Numbered from the stretch's first letter, positions 36,179 to 45,143 are shown. The stretch is DNA of 64,000 nucleotides from Acidimicrobiia bacterium (GCA_947476745.1 CANJRG010000002.1:248001-312000); one strand, 5' to 3'. Notes: a model not told the origin generated them from the letters alone. Translations and numbers: made by a program.

Positions 36179-36283
36179 CACCCCAGCGGCCCGGACCGGC
36201 CCGGGAACGCCAGCCCCTCGGAGGCCCCGAGGAGCGGCACCACCACCATGGGGACGGTCACCCAGCGGCGCGGTACGCCCGGC

Positions 36284-36289
36284 TACGCT
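36284..36289 (+). promoter_or_regulatory. Leaderless -10 box TACGCT
   Basis: TACGCT ends eight bases before the ATG at 36298. Confidence 0.4.
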
Positions 36290-36297
36290 CGATCTAC

Positions 36298-38406
36298 ATG
36301 TCCTATCGTCGAGTCGGCCGTGTCGTGGCCCGGCTCGGCGTACTGATGGAGAGCGCCTCGCTCGTGTCGATCGACGACGAGCCCTTCGTCCGCAGCTGCG
36401 CCCGTGTGCTGCGCGAGCTCGCCGCCTACCTCGACGCGGAGACCACCATCGACTGGGCGGGCACCGCCGACGAGGCGGTAGGACGGTCCCCGGCGTCGCT
36501 CGATCCCCGCCACCTCTTGGCCGAGCTCACCATCGGCGAGCAGGTCCTGGGCCACCTCCACGTCCAACGCCCCGGGGGCGAGCCCTTCGACCAGGACGAC
36601 CGTCGGCTGATCCACGACGTGGCGGCGCAGATCGCCTCGGGTTGGGCCGTGCGCGAGCTCGCCGCCGACCCGGCCCGCCACCAGCCGTTGGCCACGAGCT
36701 TCGAGGACTCCCCGATCGCCGTGCTGCTGCTCGCCGCGGACGGCGAGGTGCTCTCGGCCAACCGCGCCTTCGGCGAACTGCTCGGGACCGACCCCGCCGG
36801 GCTGCGCGGCCATCGGTGGGACGAACTGCTCGATGCGCCGAACCCGACCAGCCAGGCCGCCCCCACCGACCACGCCTCCTCCCCCCTTTCGGCCGGTCTC
36901 GCCCGGGCAGCTCCCGCACCGAGTGGCCCGCGGCACGAGCAGCACCGGTTCCGTCGCCCGGAGGGCACCACCATGCGGGCGCACGTCCTGCTGGTCGCGC
37001 TCCCGGCCGGGGCCGTACCGGGCCGGGACGACGCCCATCTGCTGCAGGTCCTCGCGGTGTCGGCCACCGACCTCGAGCAACCCGACGAGCTGACGGGGGT
37101 GGCAACCCGCCACGCCGCACTGCGCCATCTCGAGGCCGTCCTCGCCGAGCACCGCAACGCCACGGCCCGGGTCACCGTCGGGGTCATCGGCCTCGACCAC
37201 TTCAGCGCTCTCAACGACGCCTACGGCCACGCCGTCGGTGACGAGGCGCTGCGCCAGGTGGCCCGCGTACTCTGCGACGCGGTGCGTCCCATCGACGTGG
37301 TGGGCCGGCTCGGCGGCGACGAGTTCCTGGTGGTGTTCGACGAGGTGGAGCCCGACGAGGGCAACGCACTCGGCGTCGCGGTGGCCCTGGCCCTCGACGG
37401 GCTCAGCGTCGACACCGGCGACGACACCCGACATGGCGTGGGGGCCAGCATCGGGCTGGCGTGGTCGGCCGGGTCGATCGACAGCCGCCAGCTGCTGGCC
37501 ATAGCCCGCCGTGGCCTGCGCGAGGCCAAGCGCCGGGGCCGGGGCCGGCTCTGGCAGCACCGGGGCGGGGCGGCCAGCCCGGCCGACGAACCCCTCGTCA
37601 CCGCCCGCGATCTCCAGCTGGCGCTCGACCGTGACGAGTTCGTCCTGCTCTATCAGCCCATCGTGACCAGCGCCGGGCATCGCCTGCGCGGTGTGGAGGC
37701 GCTGCTCCGCTGGGACCATCCCACCGGACGCCGCCTGAGCCCGGACCGCTTCCTGCCGCAGCTGCTCGAGAGCGGCCAGATCAACGCCGTGGGGCACTGG
37801 GCAGTGGTCGAGGCGATCGGCCAGCTCGCCGATTGGCGCACCCGTCGGGGCGGCTCCGACCTCGTGGTCAATGTGAACGTCAGCCCGTCCGAGCTCGCCG
37901 ATCCACACCTCGCCGGCTTGATCGACGCGTCGCTCACCGCTGCCGGCCTCGAACCGTCCGCGGTGTGTGTCGAGCTGACCGAGCAGGCCCTCGACGGCAC
38001 CGTGGTCTCCACCAGCGGCCTGCGCCGACTGTCCGAGACCGGGGTGCGGCTCGCCCTCGACGACTTCGGAACCGGCGTATCGACCCTCAGCCATCTCCGC
38101 ATGCGGCCCTTGCACGGCATCAAGATCGACCGCAGCTTCATCGACGGGCTCGAGGGAACCGACACCGATCGTTCCATTGTCCGGGCGCTGGTCACCATGG
38201 CCCACGGGCTCGGCCTCGAGGTCACCGCCGAAGGGGTCGAGACCTCCGCGCAGGCCGAGTGGCTGGCCTCGGTGGGCTGCCATCTGCTGCAGGGCTGGCG
38301 GTTCAGCCGGGCGGTGGAACCCACCGCCATCACCCACATGATCGAGCTGCAGCCGGTCCGTTCCGCCGTCAACGCCGAACCCGCCGGCCGGGCCGCGCCG
38401 GCCTGA
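36298..38406 (+). CDS. GAF/PAS-GGDEF-EAL cyclic-di-GMP signalling protein
   Basis: 702 residues, no membrane segment seen, so cytoplasmic. An N-terminal GAF-like region (about 15-125) and a PAS-like region (FEDSPIAVLLLAADGEVLSANRAFGELLG, in two parts about 138-170) are followed by GGDEF (motif RLGGDEFL, about 337-344) and EAL (GVEALLRW, about 465). In the EAL domain DDFGTG and EGVET are kept. Both catalytic motifs look intact, so it could make and degrade c-di-GMP, usually with one activity dominant. Divergent from the dioxygenase operon. Confidence 0.93.
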   Translation: MSYRRVGRVVARLGVLMESASLVSIDDEPFVRSCARVLRELAAYLDAETTIDWAGTADEAVGRSPASLDPRHLLAELTIGEQVLGHLHVQRPGGEPFDQDDRRLIHDVAAQIASGWAVRELAADPARHQPLATSFEDSPIAVLLLAADGEVLSANRAFGELLGTDPAGLRGHRWDELLDAPNPTSQAAPTDHASSPLSAGLARAAPAPSGPRHEQHRFRRPEGTTMRAHVLLVALPAGAVPGRDDAHLLQVLAVSATDLEQPDELTGVATRHAALRHLEAVLAEHRNATARVTVGVIGLDHFSALNDAYGHAVGDEALRQVARVLCDAVRPIDVVGRLGGDEFLVVFDEVEPDEGNALGVAVALALDGLSVDTGDDTRHGVGASIGLAWSAGSIDSRQLLAIARRGLREAKRRGRGRLWQHRGGAASPADEPLVTARDLQLALDRDEFVLLYQPIVTSAGHRLRGVEALLRWDHPTGRRLSPDRFLPQLLESGQINAVGHWAVVEAIGQLADWRTRRGGSDLVVNVNVSPSELADPHLAGLIDASLTAAGLEPSAVCVELTEQALDGTVVSTSGLRRLSETGVRLALDDFGTGVSTLSHLRMRPLHGIKIDRSFIDGLEGTDTDRSIVRALVTMAHGLGLEVTAEGVETSAQAEWLASVGCHLLQGWRFSRAVEPTAITHMIELQPVRSAVNAEPAGRAAPA

Positions 38407-38817
38407 GTGCTTCAGCCTTCACGTTCTTGTTCACCTGTTCGTGCTGCGCGGCGTCGGCAGGCGGAACGGGTTGGTCGCACTGACCGCCGAGCACCGTGAC
38501 ACCCAAGGCGATGAGCACATCGAGCTGTTCAGCGCTCAGGCGGTCGATGGCGTGGTGGCGCACGTTCGCCACATGGCGCGGTGCCGCAGCGGCGATGGCC
38601 GCGGCACCCGCGGTGCTCAAGACCACGTAACCACCCCGGCTGTCCACCGGTAGGCGGCTCGTTCCACCAGACCCCGCTGGACCAGCACCGTGTAGTCAGC
38701 GGCGGACAGCCCCGAATCTCGTTGCAGCTGACGCTCCAGAACGGCCAGCAGGCCGCTGTGGCACGCCAGGGGGCAGCGCCAGGCCCGCTGCTCGGGCCTC
38801 GAACAATTACTACACAT
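38369..38817 (-). pseudogene. MarR family regulator, decayed (DNA-binding part deleted)
   Basis: Two frames on the minus strand spell parts of a MarR protein. The first (from ATG 38817) gives HSGLLAVLERQLQRDSGLSAADYTVLVQ, then jumps to RGLVERAAYR. The second gives DSRGGYVVLSTAGAAAIAAA and VANVRHHAIDRLSAEQLDVL. About 25-30 residues of the helix-turn-helix between DYTVLV and RGLVER are missing, and a frameshift lies near 38645-38660. The open frame runs 38 bases into the convergent GGDEF-EAL gene. It should not bind DNA. The dyad sequences upstream may be its old operator. Confidence 0.72.
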
Positions 38818-38870
38818 GCATCAGATGCAGGAATTGATACATCTGCATGAGATGCCTGCAGGCGACAATC
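38813..38870. promoter_or_regulatory. Dyad-rich region upstream of the MarR relic
   Basis: Several small inverted repeats cluster here: GCATCAGATGC (perfect), CATCTgcatgAGATG, and TGCAGG paired with CCTGCA. Together they form two related half-sites around GATACATC. The region is AT-richer than its surroundings. Its position before the MarR start suggests a former autoregulatory operator. Confidence 0.45.
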
Positions 38871-39078
38871 TCAGGCGGGGCCGTAGTCTGTTGGAGTTAC
38901 CGAACGAGACCCTCGCGTCGCTGAACAATTCAACGGCGCTGATCTGACGTGCGGTCAAATGAGAATTCGCAACAGACAGCCATCCCCCGCAAGAGTTCGC
39001 GTCAGGGTCTCCGGTGGAGGGGTTTTTGTCTATCCAGTCGTGTCGTTTCGGCGGCACCGGTCTCGTCCGAGGAACATG

Positions 39079-39714
39079 ATGCCCCCCACGCCCAAGGCCT
39101 CCCGCAACCGCGCCCGAGAGGCCGACGTCGGCAATGCGGGTTCGCCCGAGCAGAGCGTTCGCGACTATCTCAACTTCTTGGCCGATCCCGATGGATCGAC
39201 GGACCCGAAGAGGATCGCCGCACTCGAGGCATCCATCGAGGTCGCGACCGACCACATCGAACGGCTCCGCCTTCTTGCCGCCCTCGAGGAGGCCCGCCGT
39301 CCCAACGGCGAACGGCTGCTGGCGAACTTCGTACGCGACGCCAAGGAGTGGGCGGAGGCCGAATCCATCCCTGCCTCCGCGTTCACCCAGCTCGGCGTCA
39401 GCGATGCCGAGCTGCGCCAGGCCGGGATACTCAAGGCCGGACGCGGCCCAGCCCATCGGCGTAGCTCGGACCGGACCACCCGGCGGGTCTCGGTCGAAGA
39501 CATCAAGGCCTGGGCCCTCGACCAGCCCGACACCATCACCATCAAGGATGTGACGACGGCGCTCGGCGGCAGCCTCGTCACCGCCAATAAGGCCCTGCAG
39601 GCACTTGTCGCCGAGGGATCCCTGAGCAACATCGGCCCCTCGGCCGATCACCGGGGGCCGGGCCGGGCTCCCGCCCGCTTCATGGTCGCCAAGAAGCGAA
39701 AGGCCAAGGCCTGA
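39079..39714 (+). CDS. Unassigned protein with C-terminal winged-helix-like region
   Basis: 211 residues; not assigned to a named family. Residues about 20-100 are helical and charged (QSVRDYLNFL, DPKRIAALEASIEVATDHIERLRLLAALEEA). A segment FVRDAKEWAEAESIPASAF with LGVSDAELRQAGI follows. Residues about 148-200 look like a winged helix (ITIKDVTTALGGSLVTANKALQALVAEG), ending in the basic tail KKRKAKA. A DNA-binding role is inferred. Two adjacent ATGs (39076, 39079); AGGA gives better spacing to the second. It lies between the MarR relic and ilvA. Confidence 0.7.
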   Translation: MPPTPKASRNRAREADVGNAGSPEQSVRDYLNFLADPDGSTDPKRIAALEASIEVATDHIERLRLLAALEEARRPNGERLLANFVRDAKEWAEAESIPASAFTQLGVSDAELRQAGILKAGRGPAHRRSSDRTTRRVSVEDIKAWALDQPDTITIKDVTTALGGSLVTANKALQALVAEGSLSNIGPSADHRGPGRAPARFMVAKKRKAKA

Positions 39715-39747
39715 CCGTCGCCGGACCTCCCTCGCCCCGGCCGCCGA

Positions 39748-39753
39748 TAGCGT
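39748..39753 (+). promoter_or_regulatory. Leaderless -10 box TAGCGT for ilvA
   Basis: TAGCGT ends seven bases before the ATG at 39761. An in-frame GTG at 39752 overlaps the box and is therefore not the likely start. Confidence 0.42.
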
Positions 39754-39760
39754 GGTCGTG

Positions 39761-41308
39761 ATGGCCGAGGGACGGCATGATCCGCCGGAACACAACTACC
39801 TCAACCGCATCCTGACCTCGCTCGTCTACGACGTGGTCGAGGAGACCCCGCTCGACGACGCACCGTTGCTCACCGAACGGCTGGGGCGACGGGTCCTGCT
39901 CAAACGGGAGGACCTCCAGCCGGTCTTCTCCTTCAAGATCCGCGGGGCCTACAACAAGATGGCCCGGTTACCGAACGAGGCGCTGCGGCGTGGGGTGATC
40001 GCCTCATCGGCGGGCAACCACGCCCAGGGGGTCGCGTTGTCGGCCCAGCGCCTCGGCTGCCGTGCCGTCATCGTGATGCCCGACACCACCCCGCGCCTCA
40101 AGGTGGACGCCGTCGCCCGGCGCGGCGCCGAGGTCGTGCTGCACGGCGAGTCCTACACCGAGGCCTACGCTCACGCCCTGGGTGTGATGGCCACCGAGGG
40201 CCTCACCTTCGTGCACCCCTTCGACGATCCCGAGGTGATCGCCGGCCAGGGAACGGTCGGCCTGGAGATCCTCCGTCAACATCCCCGGCCGTTGCACGCC
40301 GTGTTCGTACCGATCGGCGGTGGCGGCCTGATCTCCGGCGTCGCCAGCTATGTGAAGGCGGTGCGGCCCGACATCAAGGTCATCGGCGTGCAGACCGATG
40401 ACAGCGACGCCATGGCCCGATCCGTCGCTGCCGGGCGGTCCGTCACCCTCGACACGGTGGGGCTGTTCTCCGACGGAACCGCGGTCAAGACCGTCGGCTC
40501 GGAGACCCTGCGGCTCACCCGGATGCTCGTGGACGAGATCGTCGTCGTCGACAACGATGCCCTGTGCGCCGCCATCAAGGACGTGTTCGGCGAGACCCGG
40601 ACCGTGCTCGAGCCCGCCGGGGCGCTGGCCGTGGCAGGACTCAAGCAGTACCTCGGCGAACGGGAACACGACACGAACGACGCTGCGCCGGTGGTTGCCG
40701 TGTGCTCCGGGGCCAACATGAACTTCGACCGGTTGCGCTTCGTGGCTGAACGAGCCGAGATCGGTGAACGACGCGAGGCTGTATTCGCCGTCGCCATCCC
40801 CGAACGTCGGGGCAGCTTCCGCCACTTCTGCCGGCTGGTCGGCGACCGCAACGTCACCGAGTTCAACTACCGGATCAGCCAGGCCGACCGTGCCTACGTG
40901 TTCGTCGGGGTGCAGATCACCCGTCGCGCCGAGGCCACCGAGATGGCCGACCGCTTCAGGGCCGCCGGTTTCGAAACGGTCGACCTCACCGACGACGAGT
41001 TGGCCAAGCTGCACCTCCGCCATCTCGTAGGCGGCCATTCACCGCTGGCGGTGGAGGAACGTCTCTACCGTTTCGAGTTCCCCGAACGTCCGGGGGCGCT
41101 GCTGCGGTTCCTGTCCGCCATGCGCCCGGAATGGAACATCTCGCTGTTCCACTATCGCAACCACGGGGCCGACTTCGGACGCGTACTGGTCGGTATTCAG
41201 GTACCGCGGGGCGACGAGGCGTCGCTCGGCGAGTTCCTCGGGACCGTCGGCTATCCCTACCACGAGGAGACCGACCACCCGGGCTACCGGATGTTCCTCG
41301 CTCCCTGA
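39761..41308 (+). CDS. ilvA: Threonine ammonia-lyase, biosynthetic
   Basis: 515 residues, the long allosteric form. PLP Lys in FSFKIRGAYNKM (about 55-66), SSAGNHAQGVA, and the phosphate loop IGGGGLISG are present. The C-terminal ~180 residues hold two ACT-like regulatory modules (VFAVAIPERRGSFRHFCRLVG and YRFEFPERPGALLRFLSAM). It makes 2-oxobutanoate from threonine, the first step to isoleucine, and is likely inhibited by isoleucine. A single gene between unrelated neighbours. Confidence 0.95.
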   Translation: MAEGRHDPPEHNYLNRILTSLVYDVVEETPLDDAPLLTERLGRRVLLKREDLQPVFSFKIRGAYNKMARLPNEALRRGVIASSAGNHAQGVALSAQRLGCRAVIVMPDTTPRLKVDAVARRGAEVVLHGESYTEAYAHALGVMATEGLTFVHPFDDPEVIAGQGTVGLEILRQHPRPLHAVFVPIGGGGLISGVASYVKAVRPDIKVIGVQTDDSDAMARSVAAGRSVTLDTVGLFSDGTAVKTVGSETLRLTRMLVDEIVVVDNDALCAAIKDVFGETRTVLEPAGALAVAGLKQYLGEREHDTNDAAPVVAVCSGANMNFDRLRFVAERAEIGERREAVFAVAIPERRGSFRHFCRLVGDRNVTEFNYRISQADRAYVFVGVQITRRAEATEMADRFRAAGFETVDLTDDELAKLHLRHLVGGHSPLAVEERLYRFEFPERPGALLRFLSAMRPEWNISLFHYRNHGADFGRVLVGIQVPRGDEASLGEFLGTVGYPYHEETDHPGYRMFLAP

Positions 41309-41355
41309 CCCGGCCAGCGCCGGGCCCGCCCGTCCACATCCTGTCGCACTCGCGA

Positions 41356-41402
41356 CGAATCGACGGCGAATCGACGGCGAATCGCTCCGACATATCGAAT
41401 CG
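41356..41402. repeat. CGAATCG array B
   Basis: CGAATCG at 41356, 41367, 41378 and 41396; the first three form an 11-bp repeat CGAATCGACGG. The same heptamer occurs in arrays A and C. It lies in the 431-base gap 41309-41739, which contains no gene. Confidence 0.8.
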
Positions 41403-41496
41403 ACGGGGCGGGGTTAGGTGGTCATGGCAACGGTGCGTGCCGTCGGCCGGGCAGTCGAGAACGCAGCTGCCGCCCAGACGACGCGGCGTTTCATCC

Positions 41497-41615
41497 TGTT
41501 TGTGCCCAAATGGTTCGACCCGTCCGGCGACGAACTACGCGTAACCTCCTGACCAGGTAGTTCGCGCCGGCGCACCGGGGCTCACCACCTCGATCGAACC
41601 ATTTCTCTACAAACA
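41497..41615. repeat. 119-bp imperfect inverted-repeat element (locus B)
   Basis: The outer arms are TGTTTGT-gccc-AAATGGTTCGA (41497-41518) and TCGAACCATTT-ctct-ACAAACA (41594-41615): 18 of 22 positions pair, broken only by the four-base centre. Inside is a second stem, CGAACTAC (41531-41538) with GTAGTTCG (41557-41564), extended by GGCG/CGCC with one bulged A. It could be a MITE, a structured RNA or a terminator between convergent ilvA and the FAD oxidase. Confidence 0.7.
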
Positions 41616-41739
41616 CCTCAGCGCTGCAGGCCCGATGGCGCATCGGCAGCACTGCAGCATCGCCCCGGCGGCCAAATCGCCGCCCAACCCTGCCCTGAAC
41701 CCGTGGCCCCGGACGCCGGGGCGCAGGACGGCGAAGAGC

Positions 41740-43104
41740 TCAGAGGGCCTTACCCGGGTTGAGCCTGCCCTCGGGGTCGAAGCTGTCTCGCACCCGGCGC
41801 TGGACCGCGAGTTGCAACGGATCGAGTTCGCCCTCCAGGAACGGGCGCTTCAACGTCCCGATCCCGTGTTCGCCGGCGATCGTGCCCCCCAGGCCCAGCG
41901 CCAGCGCCACGATCTCGGCGAACGCGGTACGGGCCCGGGCCACCTCCTCTGCGTCGGTCCCGTCGAACACCAGCAGCGGGTGCATGTTCCCGTCGCCGGC
42001 ATGGCCGATGGTCGGCAGCATCACCCGGTTCCGTTCGCCGATCTCGACGATCCCGGCGAGCAGTTGCGGCAGGTTCTGGCGGGGCACCGCCACGTCCTCG
42101 GGCAGCATGGCCCGGCCGAGCTTCTCGAACGCCGGCCACACCCGGCGACGCACCTCGATGAACTGGTCGCCCTCGGCCGGATCCTCCACGTGGTACACGG
42201 TGGTGCTGCCGTGCTGCCGGCAGATCTCCGCGATCTCACCGATCGACTCGGCGGAGCCCAGCCCGGCGGTCTGGATCAGCAGCAGGCAGGCCGCGTCGAT
42301 GTCGAGATCCATGTTGTAGACCGCCTCCACCTGACGCAGGCAGGCCTGGTCCACGATCTCCATCAGCACCGGCTCGTAGCCCTGGCGGAAGATGTTCACG
42401 ATGGCCGCGCCCGCCGGCGCCAGCTCGTCGAAGTACGCCACCGCGGTCGCCGGCGGTGGCGGAGCCGGCACCAGCTTCAGGGTGATCTCGGTGATGACAC
42501 CCAGCGTCCCCTCCGACCCGACGAACAGGCCGGTGAGGTCGAGCCCGGTGGTGGACTTGATGGTGCGCCGCCCGGTGCGCAGCACCTCCCCCGAGGCCAG
42601 CACCACCTCGAGCGCGACCACGTAGTCGCGGGTGACGCCGTACTTGACGCAGCACAACCCCCCGGCATTGGTCGCCACGTTGCCCCCGATGCTCGACATC
42701 TCGAAGCTGGCCGGGTCGGGCGGGTAGAACAGACCGTGGGCGGCAACCGCCTTCTTCAGCTCGCTGTTGATGACGCCGGGCTGGACCCGCACGGTGCGGT
42801 TCGTGGTGTCGATCTCGAGGATCTGGTCCATCCGGTGCAACGAGAGCAGCACACAGCCGTCGATGGCGTTGGCCCCACCGGTCAGCCCGGTGCCCGCCCC
42901 ACGGGTCACGATCGGCGCCCCGACGGCCTTGGCCGCCTCCACCGCCGCCACCACCTCGGCGGTGTCGCGGGGCATGACGAGCACCGCGGCCGTACCCCCC
43001 TGCTCGAAGACCGCCCGGTCCTGGGCGTAGGCGGCGAGCACGTCGGAATCGGTCTGGATGCAGTCGGCCGGCAGCCGGGCGGCGAGTTCCTCGAGCAGGC
43101 GCAT
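41740..43104 (-). CDS. FAD-linked oxidase, GlcD/lactate dehydrogenase type
   Basis: 454 residues. The PCMH-type FAD domain is seen in LVMPRDTAEVVAAVEAAKAVG, VTRGAGTGLTGGAN, PPDPASFEMSSIGGNVATNAGG and FVGSEGTLGVITEITLKL. The C-terminal part includes GHAGDGNMHPLL and GEHGIGTLKR. It oxidises a 2-hydroxy acid such as glycolate or D-lactate; GlcE and GlcF partners are not present nearby. Start: ATG 43104 with AGGAT about 11 bases upstream; ATG 43113 is also possible. Divergent from the LLM gene at 43184. Confidence 0.92.
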   Translation of the reverse strand: MRLLEELAARLPADCIQTDSDVLAAYAQDRAVFEQGGTAAVLVMPRDTAEVVAAVEAAKAVGAPIVTRGAGTGLTGGANAIDGCVLLSLHRMDQILEIDTTNRTVRVQPGVINSELKKAVAAHGLFYPPDPASFEMSSIGGNVATNAGGLCCVKYGVTRDYVVALEVVLASGEVLRTGRRTIKSTTGLDLTGLFVGSEGTLGVITEITLKLVPAPPPPATAVAYFDELAPAGAAIVNIFRQGYEPVLMEIVDQACLRQVEAVYNMDLDIDAACLLLIQTAGLGSAESIGEIAEICRQHGSTTVYHVEDPAEGDQFIEVRRRVWPAFEKLGRAMLPEDVAVPRQNLPQLLAGIVEIGERNRVMLPTIGHAGDGNMHPLLVFDGTDAEEVARARTAFAEIVALALGLGGTIAGEHGIGTLKRPFLEGELDPLQLAVQRRVRDSFDPEGRLNPGKAL

Positions 43105-43169
43105 GGCCCCCATCCTGTCAGGCCGCCGCACCGGGTCACGACCGCGGTGCCGCATGACGTCGGTCCCGG

Positions 43170-43175
43170 TAGCGT
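43170..43175 (+). promoter_or_regulatory. Leaderless -10 box TAGCGT
   Basis: TAGCGT ends eight bases before the ATG at 43184; no Shine-Dalgarno. Confidence 0.4.
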
Positions 43176-43183
43176 CGGCGCCC

Positions 43184-44176
43184 ATGAAGATCGACGCCCG
43201 CCTGCGCAACGGCATGACCCACGCCGCCCGTGACGCCGCCGAGGCCGAGGAGATCGGGTTCGACGGTGCCTGGAGCAGCGAGAACGAATCCGACGCCTTC
43301 CTCCCCCTCGGTCTCGCCGCGGCGAACACCACCAGGCTCGAACTCGGGCCGTCGGTGGCCATCGCCCTCTCCCGGACACCGATGACGGTGGCCTACCTCG
43401 CCCACGACCTGCAGCGCTTCAGCGAGGGTCGCTTCATCCTTGGCCTCGGCAGCCAGGTCCGACCCCACATCGAGAAGCGTTTCGCCATGCCATGGTCCAA
43501 GCCGGCGGCGCGGATGCGCAGCTTCGTGCAGGCCCTCGGCGCCATCTGGACCGCGTGGGAGACCGGCGAGCCGTTGCGCTACGAGAGCGAGTTCTACCGC
43601 CACACCCTCATGACCCCCCACTTCACGCCACCCGCCCACCCGTTCGGGCCGCCGAAGGTGTACCTGGCAGCGGTGGGCCCGCTGATGACCGAGGTGGCCG
43701 GTGAGGTGGCCGAAGGCCTGCTGGCCCACCCGTTCCTCACCGAGCGCTACCTGCGCGAGGTGATCGTGCCCCGGGTCGAGGCCGGGCGGGCGAAGTCGGG
43801 CAAGTCGCTCGACGGGTTCGAGATCGGCCTGTCGGCCTTCGTGGCCGTTGACGACGCCGACGTCGAGGCCGTCCGCCGACAGATCTCGTTCTACGGTTCG
43901 ACCCCGGCATACCGACCGGTACTGGACCTGCACGGCTGGGGCGGGCTGCAGACCGAGCTGAACACGTTGTCCAAACAGGGTCGCTGGGACGACATGGTGC
44001 GCCTGGTCGACGACGAGGTGCTCCACGCCATGTGCTCGGTGGGGACCCCGTCGGAGATCGCCGCCGACCTACGCCGCCGCTACGGCGGGCTGGCCCAGCG
44101 GGTGCGCTTCAACCGGCCGGGCGACATACCCCCGCCCGGCCGCTTCGCCCCCTTGGTCGACGCCATGCGGGCCTGA
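43184..44176 (+). CDS. LLM class oxidoreductase, probably F420-dependent
   Basis: 330 residues. The luciferase-like fold is shown by AEEIGFDGAWSSENESDAFLPL (split around residue 27), TRLELGPSVAIALSRTPMTVAYLAHDLQRFSEGRFILGLGSQV and PKVYLAAVGPLMTEVAGEVAEG. The pattern fits the F420-using subgroup common in mycobacteria and relatives. Substrate unknown. Convergent with another LLM gene at 44222, with a hairpin between them. Confidence 0.9.
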   Translation: MKIDARLRNGMTHAARDAAEAEEIGFDGAWSSENESDAFLPLGLAAANTTRLELGPSVAIALSRTPMTVAYLAHDLQRFSEGRFILGLGSQVRPHIEKRFAMPWSKPAARMRSFVQALGAIWTAWETGEPLRYESEFYRHTLMTPHFTPPAHPFGPPKVYLAAVGPLMTEVAGEVAEGLLAHPFLTERYLREVIVPRVEAGRAKSGKSLDGFEIGLSAFVAVDDADVEAVRRQISFYGSTPAYRPVLDLHGWGGLQTELNTLSKQGRWDDMVRLVDDEVLHAMCSVGTPSEIAADLRRRYGGLAQRVRFNRPGDIPPPGRFAPLVDAMRA

Positions 44177-44206
44177 CCCGGCCCGACCGGGCCCGACCGG
44201 GCCGGG
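44177..44206. terminator. Hairpin between convergent LLM genes
   Basis: CCCGGCCCG (44177-44185) pairs with CGGGCCGGG (44198-44206) around a 12-base loop, immediately after the stop of the plus-strand gene. Confidence 0.6.
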
Positions 44207-44221
44207 CAGCAGCGGGTCCGG

Positions 44222-45082
44222 TCAGGCCAGCGGGCCGAAGTGGTCGATGAGGGGCTGCAGCTCATCGAGCTTGCGACGCTCGTCGGTCGCCGGATACGGC
44301 CGCACCAGCAGCGCGGCCCACTCGAAGCCCAGCTCGGCCAGCCGCTCCAGCTCGGCGATCTCGGGGAAGGGCGCGTAGACCCCCAACGTGATCGACGCCG
44401 GGTCGCGTCCGACGCCCTCGCAGGCCCGGTTCAGCTGGTCGACCGCCTCCTGGTTGGCGTCGCGGTAGATCGGCATCCAACCGTCGCCGTACTCGACGAC
44501 ATGGTCGAGCAGCCCGTGCACCGCCGCCCCGCCCATCCAGACCGGCGGGTGGGGGTCCTGCACCGGCTTCGGCCAGGCCCACGACGACTCGAAGGACACG
44601 TACTCCCCGTGGAAGGACGCCTCCTCCTCGGTCCACAGCGCCTTCATGGCCAGCACGTGCTCCCGGCCCTTGGCCCGGCGGGTGCGGAACTCCAGCCCAT
44701 GGTGGGCCATCTCCTCTCGGTTCCAGCCGAACCCGATGCCGAAGCGAACCCGGCCGTTGGACAGATGGTCGACGGTGGCGACCTCCTTGGCGGTCCAGAA
44801 CGGGTCGCGCTGGGCCACCAGACACACCCCCGTACCAAGAAGTATCCGCTCGGTCACCGCCGCTGCGGCCGACAGCGCGCAGAAGATGTCGACGTTGCGC
44901 TTGTACTCCTCGAGCAGGGGACGATCACTCTTCATCCCGCCGGGCGGGGTACGGCGCGAGGTCGGGATGTGGCTGTGGTCGGGCAACCAGAGCGAGTGCC
45001 AGCCACGCTCCTCGACCTCACGGGCGAGGGGTAGGACCCCGAGCGACTCGTCGGTGGGAAAGGCGAAGATGCCGAGTTTCAT
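44222..45082 (-). CDS. LLM class oxidoreductase, probably F420-dependent
   Basis: 286 residues. GIFAFPTDESLGVLPLAREVEERGWHSLWLPDHSHIP (in parts, residues 3-40), RILLGTGVCLVAQRDPFWTAKEVATVDHLSNGRVRFGIGFGWNREEMAHHG and PVWMGGAA are typical of this class. It differs clearly from the LLM proteins at 27782 and 43184. Substrate unknown. The ATG at 45082 is seven bases after TACCGT. Confidence 0.9.
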   Translation of the reverse strand: MKLGIFAFPTDESLGVLPLAREVEERGWHSLWLPDHSHIPTSRRTPPGGMKSDRPLLEEYKRNVDIFCALSAAAAVTERILLGTGVCLVAQRDPFWTAKEVATVDHLSNGRVRFGIGFGWNREEMAHHGLEFRTRRAKGREHVLAMKALWTEEEASFHGEYVSFESSWAWPKPVQDPHPPVWMGGAAVHGLLDHVVEYGDGWMPIYRDANQEAVDQLNRACEGVGRDPASITLGVYAPFPEIAELERLAELGFEWAALLVRPYPATDERRKLDELQPLIDHFGPLA

Positions 45083-45089
45083 ACCGCGC

Positions 45090-45095
45090 ACGGTA
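45090..45095 (-). promoter_or_regulatory. Leaderless -10 box TACCGT
   Basis: On the minus strand TACCGT ends seven bases before the ATG at 45082. Confidence 0.42.
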
Positions 45096-45143
45096 GGCGA
45101 CCGCAGGAGCCACCGCCGACCGGACCCGACCGACCGGACCTGC

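Noticed and set aside
36110-36181. Upstream extension of the dioxygenase alpha subunit (RFREGR repeats)
   Set aside because: It is the translation of the duplicated promoter segment; the conserved start is at 36109.
44177-44206. Intrinsic terminator with T-run
   Set aside because: A hairpin is present but no T-run follows; it is kept only as a GC-rich hairpin.
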